DNA of 45,059 bases. Source: an uncultured Clostridia bacterium (GTDB lineage: Bacteria; Bacillota; Clostridia; TANB77; CAG-508). This document shows, piece after piece, positions 19,074 to 26,627 of this stretch. The translations under genes and the position numbers were made by a program. How positions within the stretch are numbered: position 1 is the stretch's first letter; each line of letters opens with the position of its first letter. The stretch is taken from contig CALXRX010000012.1 in assembly GCA_944390975.1 (NCBI GenBank), positions 1 to 45,059 of the forward strand, read 5' to 3'. The notes beneath the pieces are model-generated. The model was given only the letters and a program-made list of their open reading frames with translations. It made no database searches and had not been told where the DNA came from.

Positions 19074-20048
19074 ATGAAAAAGAAAAATAATTTAATTTGG
19101 ATAATTATAATTTTAATACTATTATTAATTGGAATAATGTTTGTGTATTTTAATCAAAATGCAGAAGCTACTAATGCAGAAAGTGAAACAACGACAAGTG
19201 TAAAAGAGGTAACAGTAGGTACACAAACTATAACAAAAACATTAACGAGTTCAGGGGAAATAGCAAGTAATGTAACAGAAGAATTAAGTTTGAATACTTA
19301 TCGCTATTTTAGTGAAATTTACGTTAGTGAAAATGACTTCGTGCAAGAAGGAGATAACATATTAAAGTATACAAATGGGAAATATTTAACAGCACCATAT
19401 GATTTGGTAGTTACAAATATTTCCGTTCCAGATGAGGGTGAAAAATGCACATCAGCACATAGCATTACAGTACAAAGTACAGAGGAATTAACTTTATCTA
19501 TTAATATTGATGAAACAGAAATTTCAAGTTTAGCTGTTGGTCAAGAAGTTGAAATTGTTGCTAATGCTTTTGAGGATAAGGCATATAATGGAACAATAAC
19601 TAAAATTAATCAGGTAGGCACATATGCTTCTAATGGCTCAACTTTTCAAGGAACAGTCGTATTTGAGAATGATGGTGATTTAAAAATAGGAATGTCTGCA
19701 TCTTGTACTATAACTTTGGAAAAGGCTGAAAATGTAGTTGCAGTACCTATTGAAGCTGTTCAAACACAAGGTAATACAAAATATGTTATAGTGAAGAGTG
19801 AAGATGGAAGTACAACAAATGTTACAATAGAAACTGGACTTTCAAATGATGCTTATGTGGAAGTAAAAAATGGATTAGAAGGTGGAGAGACAATTCAAAT
19901 GATAGAAGAGACAACTTCAAAATCTAGTAGTGGAATACAAGGCGGAAGAAATCAAGGAGAAATGATGGATAAATTTCAAAATGGAGGAGATTTCCAAATG
20001 CCAAGTATGCCTACACAATCAGGAATGCAGGGAGGAAATAGAGAATAA
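19074..20048 (+). CDS. HlyD/MacA-type periplasmic-adaptor-like protein
   Basis: 324 residues with an N-terminal membrane anchor (about 6-26). A barrel-sandwich/lipoyl-like region (SGEIASNVTEELSLNTYRYF...VSENDFVQEGD) lacks a long alpha-hairpin. Beta-barrel segments around LTLSINIDETEISSLAVGQE and a final domain with VPIEAVQTQGNTKYVIVK follow. The C-terminus is rich in Gly, Met and Gln (QGGRNQGEMMDKFQNGG). Together with the ATPase and permease that follow, it forms a MacAB-like tripartite transporter of the Gram-positive type, likely for peptides or drugs. The RBS GAAAGGAA is upstream. Confidence 0.87.
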   Translation: MKKKNNLIWIIIILILLLIGIMFVYFNQNAEATNAESETTTSVKEVTVGTQTITKTLTSSGEIASNVTEELSLNTYRYFSEIYVSENDFVQEGDNILKYTNGKYLTAPYDLVVTNISVPDEGEKCTSAHSITVQSTEELTLSINIDETEISSLAVGQEVEIVANAFEDKAYNGTITKINQVGTYASNGSTFQGTVVFENDGDLKIGMSASCTITLEKAENVVAVPIEAVQTQGNTKYVIVKSEDGSTTNVTIETGLSNDAYVEVKNGLEGGETIQMIEETTSKSSSGIQGGRNQGEMMDKFQNGGDFQMPSMPTQSGMQGGNRE

Positions 20049-20060
20049 AGGAGAGATTAC

Positions 20061-20727
20061 ATGATAAATTTAACAAATATTAGTAAAACTTATGTGATGG
20101 GCGGAGAAGAAATTCATGCAATAGATAATATCAGCCTACACGTAAAAAAAGGAGAATTTTTATCAATTGTTGGTCCATCTGGCTCACGGAAAGTCTAGTC
20201 TTATGAATGTACTTGGGCTTCTAGATGTTCCAGATACAGGAGAATATGTGTTAAATGGAAAGGACATAGGAAATCTTTCAGATAGTAAGTTAGCAATTAT
20301 TAGGAATGAAACAATAGGTTTTATATTTCAAAGTTTTAATTTATTGCCTAGATTGACTGCTTTAGAAAATGTGCAAGTACCGCTTATGTATAATGGAAAA
20401 TCTGGAAAAGAGTCTAAGAAATTAGCATATGAATATTTAGAAAAAGTTGGTTTAAAAGGAAGAGAAAAACATTTACCTTCACAATTGTCTGGAGGGCAGC
20501 AACAAAGGGTTGCTATTGCAAGAGCTTTAGTTTGTAATCCAGAAATTATTTTAGCAGATGAGCCAACAGGAGCTTTAGATTCCAAAACAGGAATGGAAAT
20601 TATGGAAATGCTAAAGGAATTAAACAATAATGGACAGACGATAATTTTGATTACACATGATTTAAATATAGCTCGTCAAGCTAAAAGGTGTGTAAGGATT
20701 TCGGATGGAAGATTATATGATGAATAA
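20061..20727 (+). CDS. MacB/LolD-type ABC transporter ATPase, frame broken at CGGA
   Basis: 221 residues if read across one +1 shift. It starts at ATG 20061 (RBS GGAGAG), reads through VKKGEFLSIVGPSGS, and in zero frame then meets CGG AAA GTC TAG. Skipping C 20187 gives GGA AAG TCT, completing Walker A as GPSGSGKSS; no other single-base removal does so. Downstream are the Q-loop FIFQSFNLLPRL, the signature LSGGQQQRVAIARAL, the Walker B ILADEPTGALD and the switch His in ITHD, all intact. An alternative start at 20167 would lack Walker A. It energises the permease 22 bases downstream. Confidence 0.92.
20187..20190 (+). other. CGGA frame-break site inside Walker A of the ABC ATPase
   Basis: Zero frame: GGC TCA CGG AAA GTC TAG. 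The +1 frame: GGA AAG TCT AGT. The residue supplied must be the invariant Walker A glycine before Lys, which fixes both the location of the shift and the amino acid. Confidence 0.75.
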
Positions 20728-20749
20728 TAATGACAAGAAAGGATAGAAA

Positions 20750-21916
20750 ATGAAAATAGTTCAGATTATAAAAGTAGCTATTAAGAATATAGTAAGTAAT
20801 AAGTTAAGATCCATATTAACAATGCTAGGATTAATGATAGGAATTGCTTCTGTAATTGTTTTAGTAGGTATTGGTAAAGGCTCTAGTTCATCTGTAAAAA
20901 ATCAAGTGCAATCTTTGGGAACAGATATACTAACAGCCAGTATAACTACTTCAGATTATTCTTTAGCTTATGAGGACATGGATGAAATTTTAAATTTGGA
21001 AAATATAGAGAAGGTTGCACCATATAAAAATATAAGTGCAACAGTTAGCAGAGGAACAACTACTTCTAGTAAAGCATCTATAATAGCTACGAATGATAGT
21101 TATTTAGGAATAACTAATGTAAGCCTTAGTCAAGGTAGAAGTATATCTATTATAGATATTGAAAATAAAAGTAAAGTGTGTATATTAGGAAGTGACATTG
21201 CACAAGATTTATTTAGTTTGGCGAATCCAATAGGAGAAACGATTAAACTAAATGGAGATAACTATGTAGTAATAGGAGTTTTAGAAGAACAAGGAACATC
21301 AATGGGTACAAATTCAGATAGTAGCATTTTAATACCGATTACGTCAGCTAAACATTTGGGCGAAGACACGAGTATTACTAGTTTTTATGTAAAAGTTTCT
21401 GATGAAGATAGAATTGATATGACTGAAAGAATAATAGAAAATTATTTAAGAAGTACATTACAAGTATCTAGCGATTATTTTACAGTTTCTTCACAAGATT
21501 CAATGTTAGATGCAATGGAATCCATAGATGATACATTATCACTTTTGTTAGGTGGAATTGCAAGTATTTCACTTATAGTTGGAGGAATAGGAATTATGAA
21601 TGTAATGCTTGTTTCTGTAACAGAAAGGACAAAAGAAATAGGAATTAGAAAATCTTTAGGAGCAAAAAGGATTAATATATTAGTACAATTTTTAGTGGAA
21701 GCTTTAGTTCTTAGTCTATTAGGAGGAATATTAGGGATTGCAATAGGAATATTAATAGGAAATGGACTAGAAAATTTTGGGTATACGTTCGAAAACTCTA
21801 ATATTGTTATACTAATTTCGTTTGCTTCAAGTGCGATGATAGGATTGATTTTTGGAATATTTCCTGCATACAGAGCTGCAAAATTGAATCCAATTGATGC
21901 ATTAAGACAAGAATAG
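20750..21916 (+). CDS. MacB-type ABC transporter permease (FtsX family)
   Basis: 388 residues: one N-terminal helix with the MacB start signature (NIVSNKLRSILTMLGLMIGIASVIVLV), a large extracellular MacB-PCD domain (residues about 45-265), then three C-terminal helices beginning GGIASISLIVGGIGIMNVML. The cytoplasmic coupling region TERTKEIGIRKSLGAKR follows the second helix. It ends RAAKLNPIDALRQE as the family does. It works with the preceding ATPase and the HlyD-like adaptor. The RBS AAAGGA is upstream. Confidence 0.93.
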   Translation: MKIVQIIKVAIKNIVSNKLRSILTMLGLMIGIASVIVLVGIGKGSSSSVKNQVQSLGTDILTASITTSDYSLAYEDMDEILNLENIEKVAPYKNISATVSRGTTTSSKASIIATNDSYLGITNVSLSQGRSISIIDIENKSKVCILGSDIAQDLFSLANPIGETIKLNGDNYVVIGVLEEQGTSMGTNSDSSILIPITSAKHLGEDTSITSFYVKVSDEDRIDMTERIIENYLRSTLQVSSDYFTVSSQDSMLDAMESIDDTLSLLLGGIASISLIVGGIGIMNVMLVSVTERTKEIGIRKSLGAKRINILVQFLVEALVLSLLGGILGIAIGILIGNGLENFGYTFENSNIVILISFASSAMIGLIFGIFPAYRAAKLNPIDALRQE

Positions 21917-21925
21917 GAGAAAAAT

Positions 21926-22093
21926 AGAAAAAGGAATATTGAGAGATTTCTTGAAAAGTTTTGTTTTTAACTAACGGAAGAAGAAGTAGAAAACTTGAGG
22001 TCACAATTTGTGACCTCAAACTATCAAGATGATAATAAAAAACAAGTAACTAGAAAGTATTTACAGAAAGAACAAGGAATAGCAAATTGTTAA
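21926..22093 (+). pseudogene. Fragment of an ORF6N-domain gene
   Basis: Read in one frame, this stretch gives RKRNIERFLEKFCF, a TAA stop, LTEEEVENLRSQFVTSNYQ and DDNKKQVTRKYLQKEQGIAN. It parallels residues of the intact gene at 22328 (NKERFPESFCFKLTREEFDN...NKKQVTRKYLPYVFTEQGIA). It has no start, one internal stop, and both ends are missing. It is a degraded second copy, perhaps left by recombination or duplication. Confidence 0.85.
21995..22019. repeat. Palindrome in the ORF6N pseudogene
   Basis: A 10-bp perfect stem, TTGAGGTCAC / GTGACCTCAA with loop AATTT. It occupies the same codons as the longer palindrome in the intact gene but with different bases. Confidence 0.85.
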
Positions 22094-22327
22094 TTTATTT
22101 TAGAAAGTCGATTGGCAATAAGGAGGAAAAGGATAGAAAACTTTATACCGTTAATATAAGAGGTATAATGATTGAAAAAAATACTTGACAATAACGAACA
22201 AATGTTTTAAAATGTATAATACAATAATATCATATAGAAGATAATAAGTGGATAAGGAAAAATAAATAATAGACTATATAAATATGTATGATATTATGAG
22301 TAATATAGTAGGGAAAATGATAAAAGT

Positions 22328-23284
22328 ATGGAAAAAGAAAATAATAATATCATAATAGCGAACAGAGAAATTAATGCAGAAGAATATAAGGCCGAGGATA
22401 TAAAAAATTTAATTTATACAATTCGTGGAAAACAAGTGATGTTAGATAGTGATGTAGCAATGTTGTATCATTATGAAACAAAATATATAAACCTTGCTGT
22501 AAGAAGAAATAAAGAAAGATTTCCAGAAAGTTTTTGCTTTAAACTAACAAGGGAAGAATTTGATAATTTAAGGTTGCAAATTGCAACCTTAAATTATCAA
22601 GGTGAAAATAAAAAACAAGTGACTAGAAAGTATTTGCCATATGTATTTACAGAACAGGGAATAGCGATGCTTTCAGGAATTTTGAAAAATGAAATTGCAA
22701 TTCAAGTAAGTATAAATATAATGGATGCTTTTGTAGAAATGCGAAAGTTTATAGCAACAAATGGACAAGTATTTGAAAGGTTAACAAATGTAGAATATAA
22801 GTTGCTTGAACATAATAATATATTAACAGAACATGAAGAAAAATTTGAGAAAGTTTTTGACGAATTGCAAAGAAAGCAAAATGAAGAATTTAAACAAAAA
22901 ATATTTTTCGACGGACAAATATATGATGCATATAGCTTAATTATAGATATTATAAAAAAGGCAAAACAAAAAATTTTAATCATAGATAACTACATAGATG
23001 ATAGCATTTTGAAAATGTTGTCAAAGAAAAATAAAAATGTAGAAGTTATTATATTAACATCACAAAAAAGTAACTTAAGTAAATTAGATATAAATAAATT
23101 TAATAAACAATATCCAATATTAAAAGTAGCTACAACAAATAAATATCATGATAGATTTATTGTAATTGATAATAAAGAACTTTATCATTGTGGAGCATCT
23201 TTAAAGGATTTAGGAAAGAAATGTTTTGCGATTTCAAAGATAAAGGATGATGAATATATAGAAAAAATAAGGAATTATAGTTGA
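22328..23284 (+). CDS. ORF6N-domain protein with C-terminal PLD-like domain
   Basis: 318 residues. The N-terminal ORF6N domain (about residues 27-110: YTIRGKQVMLDSDVAMLYHYETKYINLAVRRN...FTEQGIAMLSGIL) is a DNA-binding module known from phage and mobile-element regulators. A central coiled-coil linker (about 145-190) follows. The C-terminal part resembles a phospholipase-D-like fold: KILIIDNYIDDSILKML and YHDRFIVIDNKELYHCG, which contains His-Asp-Arg in the position of the HKD motif; catalysis is uncertain. Such proteins are widespread and uncharacterised. A degraded relative lies directly upstream. A perfect 18-bp-arm palindrome sits inside the coding sequence. Confidence 0.85.
   Translation: MEKENNNIIIANREINAEEYKAEDIKNLIYTIRGKQVMLDSDVAMLYHYETKYINLAVRRNKERFPESFCFKLTREEFDNLRLQIATLNYQGENKKQVTRKYLPYVFTEQGIAMLSGILKNEIAIQVSINIMDAFVEMRKFIATNGQVFERLTNVEYKLLEHNNILTEHEEKFEKVFDELQRKQNEEFKQKIFFDGQIYDAYSLIIDIIKKAKQKILIIDNYIDDSILKMLSKKNKNVEVIILTSQKSNLSKLDINKFNKQYPILKVATTNKYHDRFIVIDNKELYHCGASLKDLGKKCFAISKIKDDEYIEKIRNYS
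22560..22600. repeat. Perfect 18-bp inverted repeat inside the ORF6N coding sequence
   Basis: Left arm TTGATAATTTAAGGTTGC, loop AAATT, right arm its exact complement. It encodes EFDNLRLQIATLNYQ. The loop is the same as in the palindromes at 16589 and 24269. Confidence 0.92.
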
Positions 23285-23398
23285 AAACTCTTGAAACTTA
23301 AGTTACTATATAACTACAATACCGTTATAAATAAAAGTAGTTAAATATATTAAAATAATCTAAAGAACTAGGTTGATAGTTATCAAGGAGAAATAAAG

Positions 23399-24274
23399 AT
23401 GATAGAAAAAATAAAAAAAATAATTAATGAATTTAATGGGGATATATCTGTTTATGCAAATGATTGTAAAGGAACAATTATAAATTTTAACGAAAATGAA
23501 ATTGTTGAAACGGCAAGTTGTATAAAATTATTTATATTAATTGAATACTACACTCAAATTTTAGAAGGCAATAAATCAAGAAATGATATTTTAACTTATG
23601 AATATGATAAACATTATATGAAAAATGGAAGTGGCATTATTCAATATTTGGATAAATTAGAACTTAGTTCTAAAAATATGGCAATACTTATGATTATTGA
23701 TAGTGATAATATAGCTACAAACATTATGATAGAATATCTTGGTATAAACAATATTAATAATACAATAAAATCATTAGGATTTAATCATACAAAACTTCTC
23801 TATCCAAAAATAGATTTTACACTTTATAAGGAAATTGGAAAAACAACGGCAAAGGAATATGGAGAACTTTACCTAAAATTATTAAATAAAAAAATACTAT
23901 CTCCAGAAATATGTGATGAAATAATAAATATTTTAAAGAATCAACTTCATGCTGATTTATTAATAAGAAAAATAGATTTAAAAGACTTAAGTGAAATCGG
24001 AGAAGAAAAAGCAAATATTAAGTATATTGCCTCAAAAAGTGGAGGATTAGGAGATAAAAGTATGGAAATAGTCAACTGTCGTAATGATGGAGGGATTATT
24101 GCAACTAAATATGGTTATTATGTAATAAGTATATTTATCAATCACTTTAATGATTATTATTGGAACAGAGATAATGAAGCCTTTCTTAGTGGAGGAGAAA
24201 TTCATTCTATTATATATAATAATTTCATAAACAATAAGGGAAAATTTATCATAGAAAAGAATACAAACAACTAG
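23399..24274 (+). CDS. Class A beta-lactamase-like serine hydrolase
   Basis: 291 residues. The three penicillin-recognising-enzyme motifs are in order: SxxK in TASCIKLFIL (about residue 40), SDN in MIIDSDNIATN (about 102), and K-S-G in IASKSGGLGDKS (about 214). No signal peptide is present, so it would be cytoplasmic, unlike secreted beta-lactamases. A comparable intracellular group exists in Clostridia, often annotated as serine hydrolase. The omega-loop Glu cannot be assigned with certainty. The RBS AAGGAG lies upstream of the ATG. Substrate unknown; resistance should not be assumed. A 13-bp palindrome follows. Confidence 0.82.
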   Translation: MIEKIKKIINEFNGDISVYANDCKGTIINFNENEIVETASCIKLFILIEYYTQILEGNKSRNDILTYEYDKHYMKNGSGIIQYLDKLELSSKNMAILMIIDSDNIATNIMIEYLGINNINNTIKSLGFNHTKLLYPKIDFTLYKEIGKTTAKEYGELYLKLLNKKILSPEICDEIINILKNQLHADLLIRKIDLKDLSEIGEEKANIKYIASKSGGLGDKSMEIVNCRNDGGIIATKYGYYVISIFINHFNDYYWNRDNEAFLSGGEIHSIIYNNFINNKGKFIIEKNTNN

Positions 24275-24299
24275 AGGTCACAAATTGTGACCTCTAGTT
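24269..24299. repeat. 13-bp inverted repeat with AAATT loop after the serine hydrolase gene
   Basis: AACTAGAGGTCAC and GTGACCTCTAGTT around AAATT form a perfect hairpin overlapping the stop codon. Only three T follow, so terminator activity is possible but not clear. It shares the core GGTCACAAATTGTGACC with the palindrome family described in the findings. Confidence 0.88.
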
Positions 24300-24337
24300 T
24301 CGAAAAAGAAGAATTTAATAAAAAAATAATACATGCA

Positions 24338-24366
24338 TTGAACTATACATAAAAACGTGATATAAT
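24338..24366 (+). promoter_or_regulatory. Sigma-A-like promoter of the AAA/DUF1257 island
   Basis: TTGAAC, a 17-base spacer and a perfect TATAAT. It lies 85 bases before the AAA gene and is the only good promoter I see ahead of the five-gene operon. Confidence 0.65.
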
Positions 24367-24451
24367 CCATATGAAATTTTGTATAAAGTTGCAAAGTTAG
24401 TATTTTAATTGCAACAAAAAATCTAATAATATTTTTTGAAAGGAGAAAAAA

Positions 24452-26071
24452 ATGAAAATGCAGAGTAGAGTGAGGTTAGGAGACTATATTCAGGCAGGAT
24501 ATCCGGCTATTGTTTTAAACACTTCTGAAGAAACCCGGGCTTTAGAAGAATGTTATAGAATAGCAAAAAGCTTAACAATGCAGTTTTATGTGTGGTCTGA
24601 AACCATGGGGATTGTCAAATATGAAACTGATAAAACCAATGGAGAAATTAAACAGAAAACTGAAAAAGAAGGTATAGCCCCTGATGAAGATGCATTAAAA
24701 GAAGGCTTAACTTATGGTAGCGATACAGTATATTGTATGTTGGATTTCCATCCATACATTAAGGCTCCAACTGCATGGAGAACAGCAAAAGATGTTTTTG
24801 CAAAAGCAAAAGCCGAGGGAATAATTTACATTTTTATAAGTTGTAAATTCGATGTTCCAGCAGAATTGGAACATGAGGTGATAGTGACAAGTTTAGATTT
24901 ACCTCAAAAAGATGAATTGCAAGAAATTGTAGCACAATTTTGTAAAATGTATAAAATTAAGGTCCCAGAAAATCTTGAGGAGGTTTTAGATGCAGCCTTG
25001 GGGCTTACAATGGCAGAAGCTGAGAATGCATATGCAACTTCGCTATCAAAAACAGAAGGATTTGATATAGACATTATAAATAATGTTAAAAGACAAATTA
25101 TTTGTAAAGATGGTTTATTGGAGTATATGCAACCAAAGGAAACAATTGAAACCATAGGCGGAATGAAAAAATTTACAGAGTATGCGAAGCATCGGCTTTC
25201 TGCATATTCAGAAGAAGCAAGAGCCTATGGGTTGCCTTATCCGAAGGGAGTACTACTTGTAGGAATTCCTGGATGTGGAAAAAGTTTAGCTGCTAAAGCA
25301 CTCTCAAACATGTGGAAAAAACCTTTGCTGAAGCTGGATTTAGGGAAATTGTTTGGCTCTTTAGTAGGTGATACAGAGGCTAATACAAGAAAGGCCTTAA
25401 AGATAGCAGAAGCAATGGCACCGGCTATTTTATGGATTGACGAAATAGAAAAAGGACTCTCAGGAGTTGGAAGTAGTGGAAAGACAGACTCCGGCGTTAC
25501 TTCTAGAATGTTTGGAACTATTCTTACATGGCTCCAAGAGAAAGAAACACCAGTGTATGTAATAGCTACTGCTAACAATATTTCTTCATTACCACCAGAA
25601 TTTTTGCGAAAAGGTAGATTTGATGAAATCTTTTTTGTGGACTTACCAACTGAAGAAGAAAGAGAAGAAATTTTTAAAATTCAGTTAAAAAAATATGGAA
25701 GGAACAGTGAAGATTTTGACATTACAGAATTGGCGAATATATCTGGAGGATATGCCGGAGCAGAAATTGAAGAATCTATAGTTTCTGCAATGTTTAATGC
25801 CTGGAATGACGGAAAAAGACAAGTTACGACAGACGACATAAAAACGGTGATGCTTGAGGAAATCCAGCCGATGTCTAAAGGAATTATGAGTGGAACTGTT
25901 CAAGCATTAAGAGAGTGGAGTGCTAATCATGGAATTAGAAATGCTTCTTCTATTCAAAAAGTAGAGAAAGAGGGAGTGTCAAAAACTACTTCGAGAAAAG
26001 GAAGAACAGTAAGATTTAACAAATCTGGGAAAGCAGAGAATGTGGATAAGACAGATAAGGAGGAATCATAA
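24452..26071 (+). CDS. Ycf46-like AAA+ ATPase
   Basis: 539 residues. The N-terminal part (VRLGDYIQAGYPAIVLNTSEETRALEE...) is the Ycf46-type domain. From about 230 comes an AAA+ module: Walker A LLVGIPGCGKSLAAKAL (about 268), Walker B PAILWIDEIEKGL (about 330), sensor 1 VIATANNISSLP and arginine finger PEFLRKGRFDEIF. The C-terminal helical lid is followed by a basic tail. Ycf46 proteins of plastids and cyanobacteria sit next to DUF1257 proteins, as here; none has a settled biochemical role. It uses CGG Arg codons in zero frame (24536, 25193) and more GC-rich codons than its neighbours, which suggests transfer. It overlaps the next gene by one base. Confidence 0.88.
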   Translation: MKMQSRVRLGDYIQAGYPAIVLNTSEETRALEECYRIAKSLTMQFYVWSETMGIVKYETDKTNGEIKQKTEKEGIAPDEDALKEGLTYGSDTVYCMLDFHPYIKAPTAWRTAKDVFAKAKAEGIIYIFISCKFDVPAELEHEVIVTSLDLPQKDELQEIVAQFCKMYKIKVPENLEEVLDAALGLTMAEAENAYATSLSKTEGFDIDIINNVKRQIICKDGLLEYMQPKETIETIGGMKKFTEYAKHRLSAYSEEARAYGLPYPKGVLLVGIPGCGKSLAAKALSNMWKKPLLKLDLGKLFGSLVGDTEANTRKALKIAEAMAPAILWIDEIEKGLSGVGSSGKTDSGVTSRMFGTILTWLQEKETPVYVIATANNISSLPPEFLRKGRFDEIFFVDLPTEEEREEIFKIQLKKYGRNSEDFDITELANISGGYAGAEIEESIVSAMFNAWNDGKRQVTTDDIKTVMLEEIQPMSKGIMSGTVQALREWSANHGIRNASSIQKVEKEGVSKTTSRKGRTVRFNKSGKAENVDKTDKEES

Positions 26072-26625
26072 TGAGTCATTTTTCAACAGTAAAAACTGAA
26101 ATAACAGATTTGGAAGCTTTGGAAAAAGCAGTTTCTGCCATGGGACTGAGACTGGAAGCCAATACGGGTTGCAGGTATTATTATGGAACTGAATTTAGGG
26201 AACACGTTATAATGCTTCCTGGACGGTATGATGTAGCTGTGGAATCTAAAGGCAATGGTACCTATGATTTAAGTGCCGATTTTTATGAAGGTCATGTTGA
26301 AAAATTCATTGGACCTGAAGGTGAAATACTTTTAAGACAGTATACCATTGAAAAACTGAAAATCGAAGCAGAAAAACATGGTTATAAAGTCTATGATAAA
26401 GGAAACGGAACTTTAAAAATTATAGATCCAAAAACGACTGGGAAAGCTGAGGTTACATGTTTACCTGGTGGAAAATTCGAAATAAAAACCTCAGGTTTCA
26501 AAGGCAAATCATGCATGAAGTTTGAAGCAATCGAAAAAGCTTTAGGACGTATTGACAGCACAAAGAAAACTGCAGAATATTATAATGATGATACAGCTAA
26601 AGCACATCTTACAGAATGGAGTTAA
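26071..26625 (+). CDS. DUF1257-DUF2997 fusion protein (Ycf35-like)
   Basis: 184 residues. It begins MSHFSTVKTEITDLEALEKA, the standard DUF1257/Ycf35 opening, and keeps that domain to about residue 110. The C-terminal part, EVTCLPGGKFEIKTSGFKGK then SCMKFEAIEKALGRI, matches DUF2997, which in cyanobacteria is usually a separate small gene next to ycf35. The start codon overlaps the stop of the AAA gene (TAATG), so translation is coupled. The two proteins probably act in one complex with the ATPase. CGG at 26224 is read as Arg in frame. Confidence 0.82.
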   Translation: MSHFSTVKTEITDLEALEKAVSAMGLRLEANTGCRYYYGTEFREHVIMLPGRYDVAVESKGNGTYDLSADFYEGHVEKFIGPEGEILLRQYTIEKLKIEAEKHGYKVYDKGNGTLKIIDPKTTGKAEVTCLPGGKFEIKTSGFKGKSCMKFEAIEKALGRIDSTKKTAEYYNDDTAKAHLTEWS

Positions 26626-26627
26626 GT

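Noticed and set aside
23399-24274. Secreted beta-lactamase giving antibiotic resistance
   Set aside because: It has the SxxK, SDN and KSG motifs but no signal peptide, so the role is left open.
16589-24299. CRISPR repeats
   Set aside because: The palindromes are few, unevenly spaced, of different lengths and lie in unrelated contexts, one of them inside a gene.
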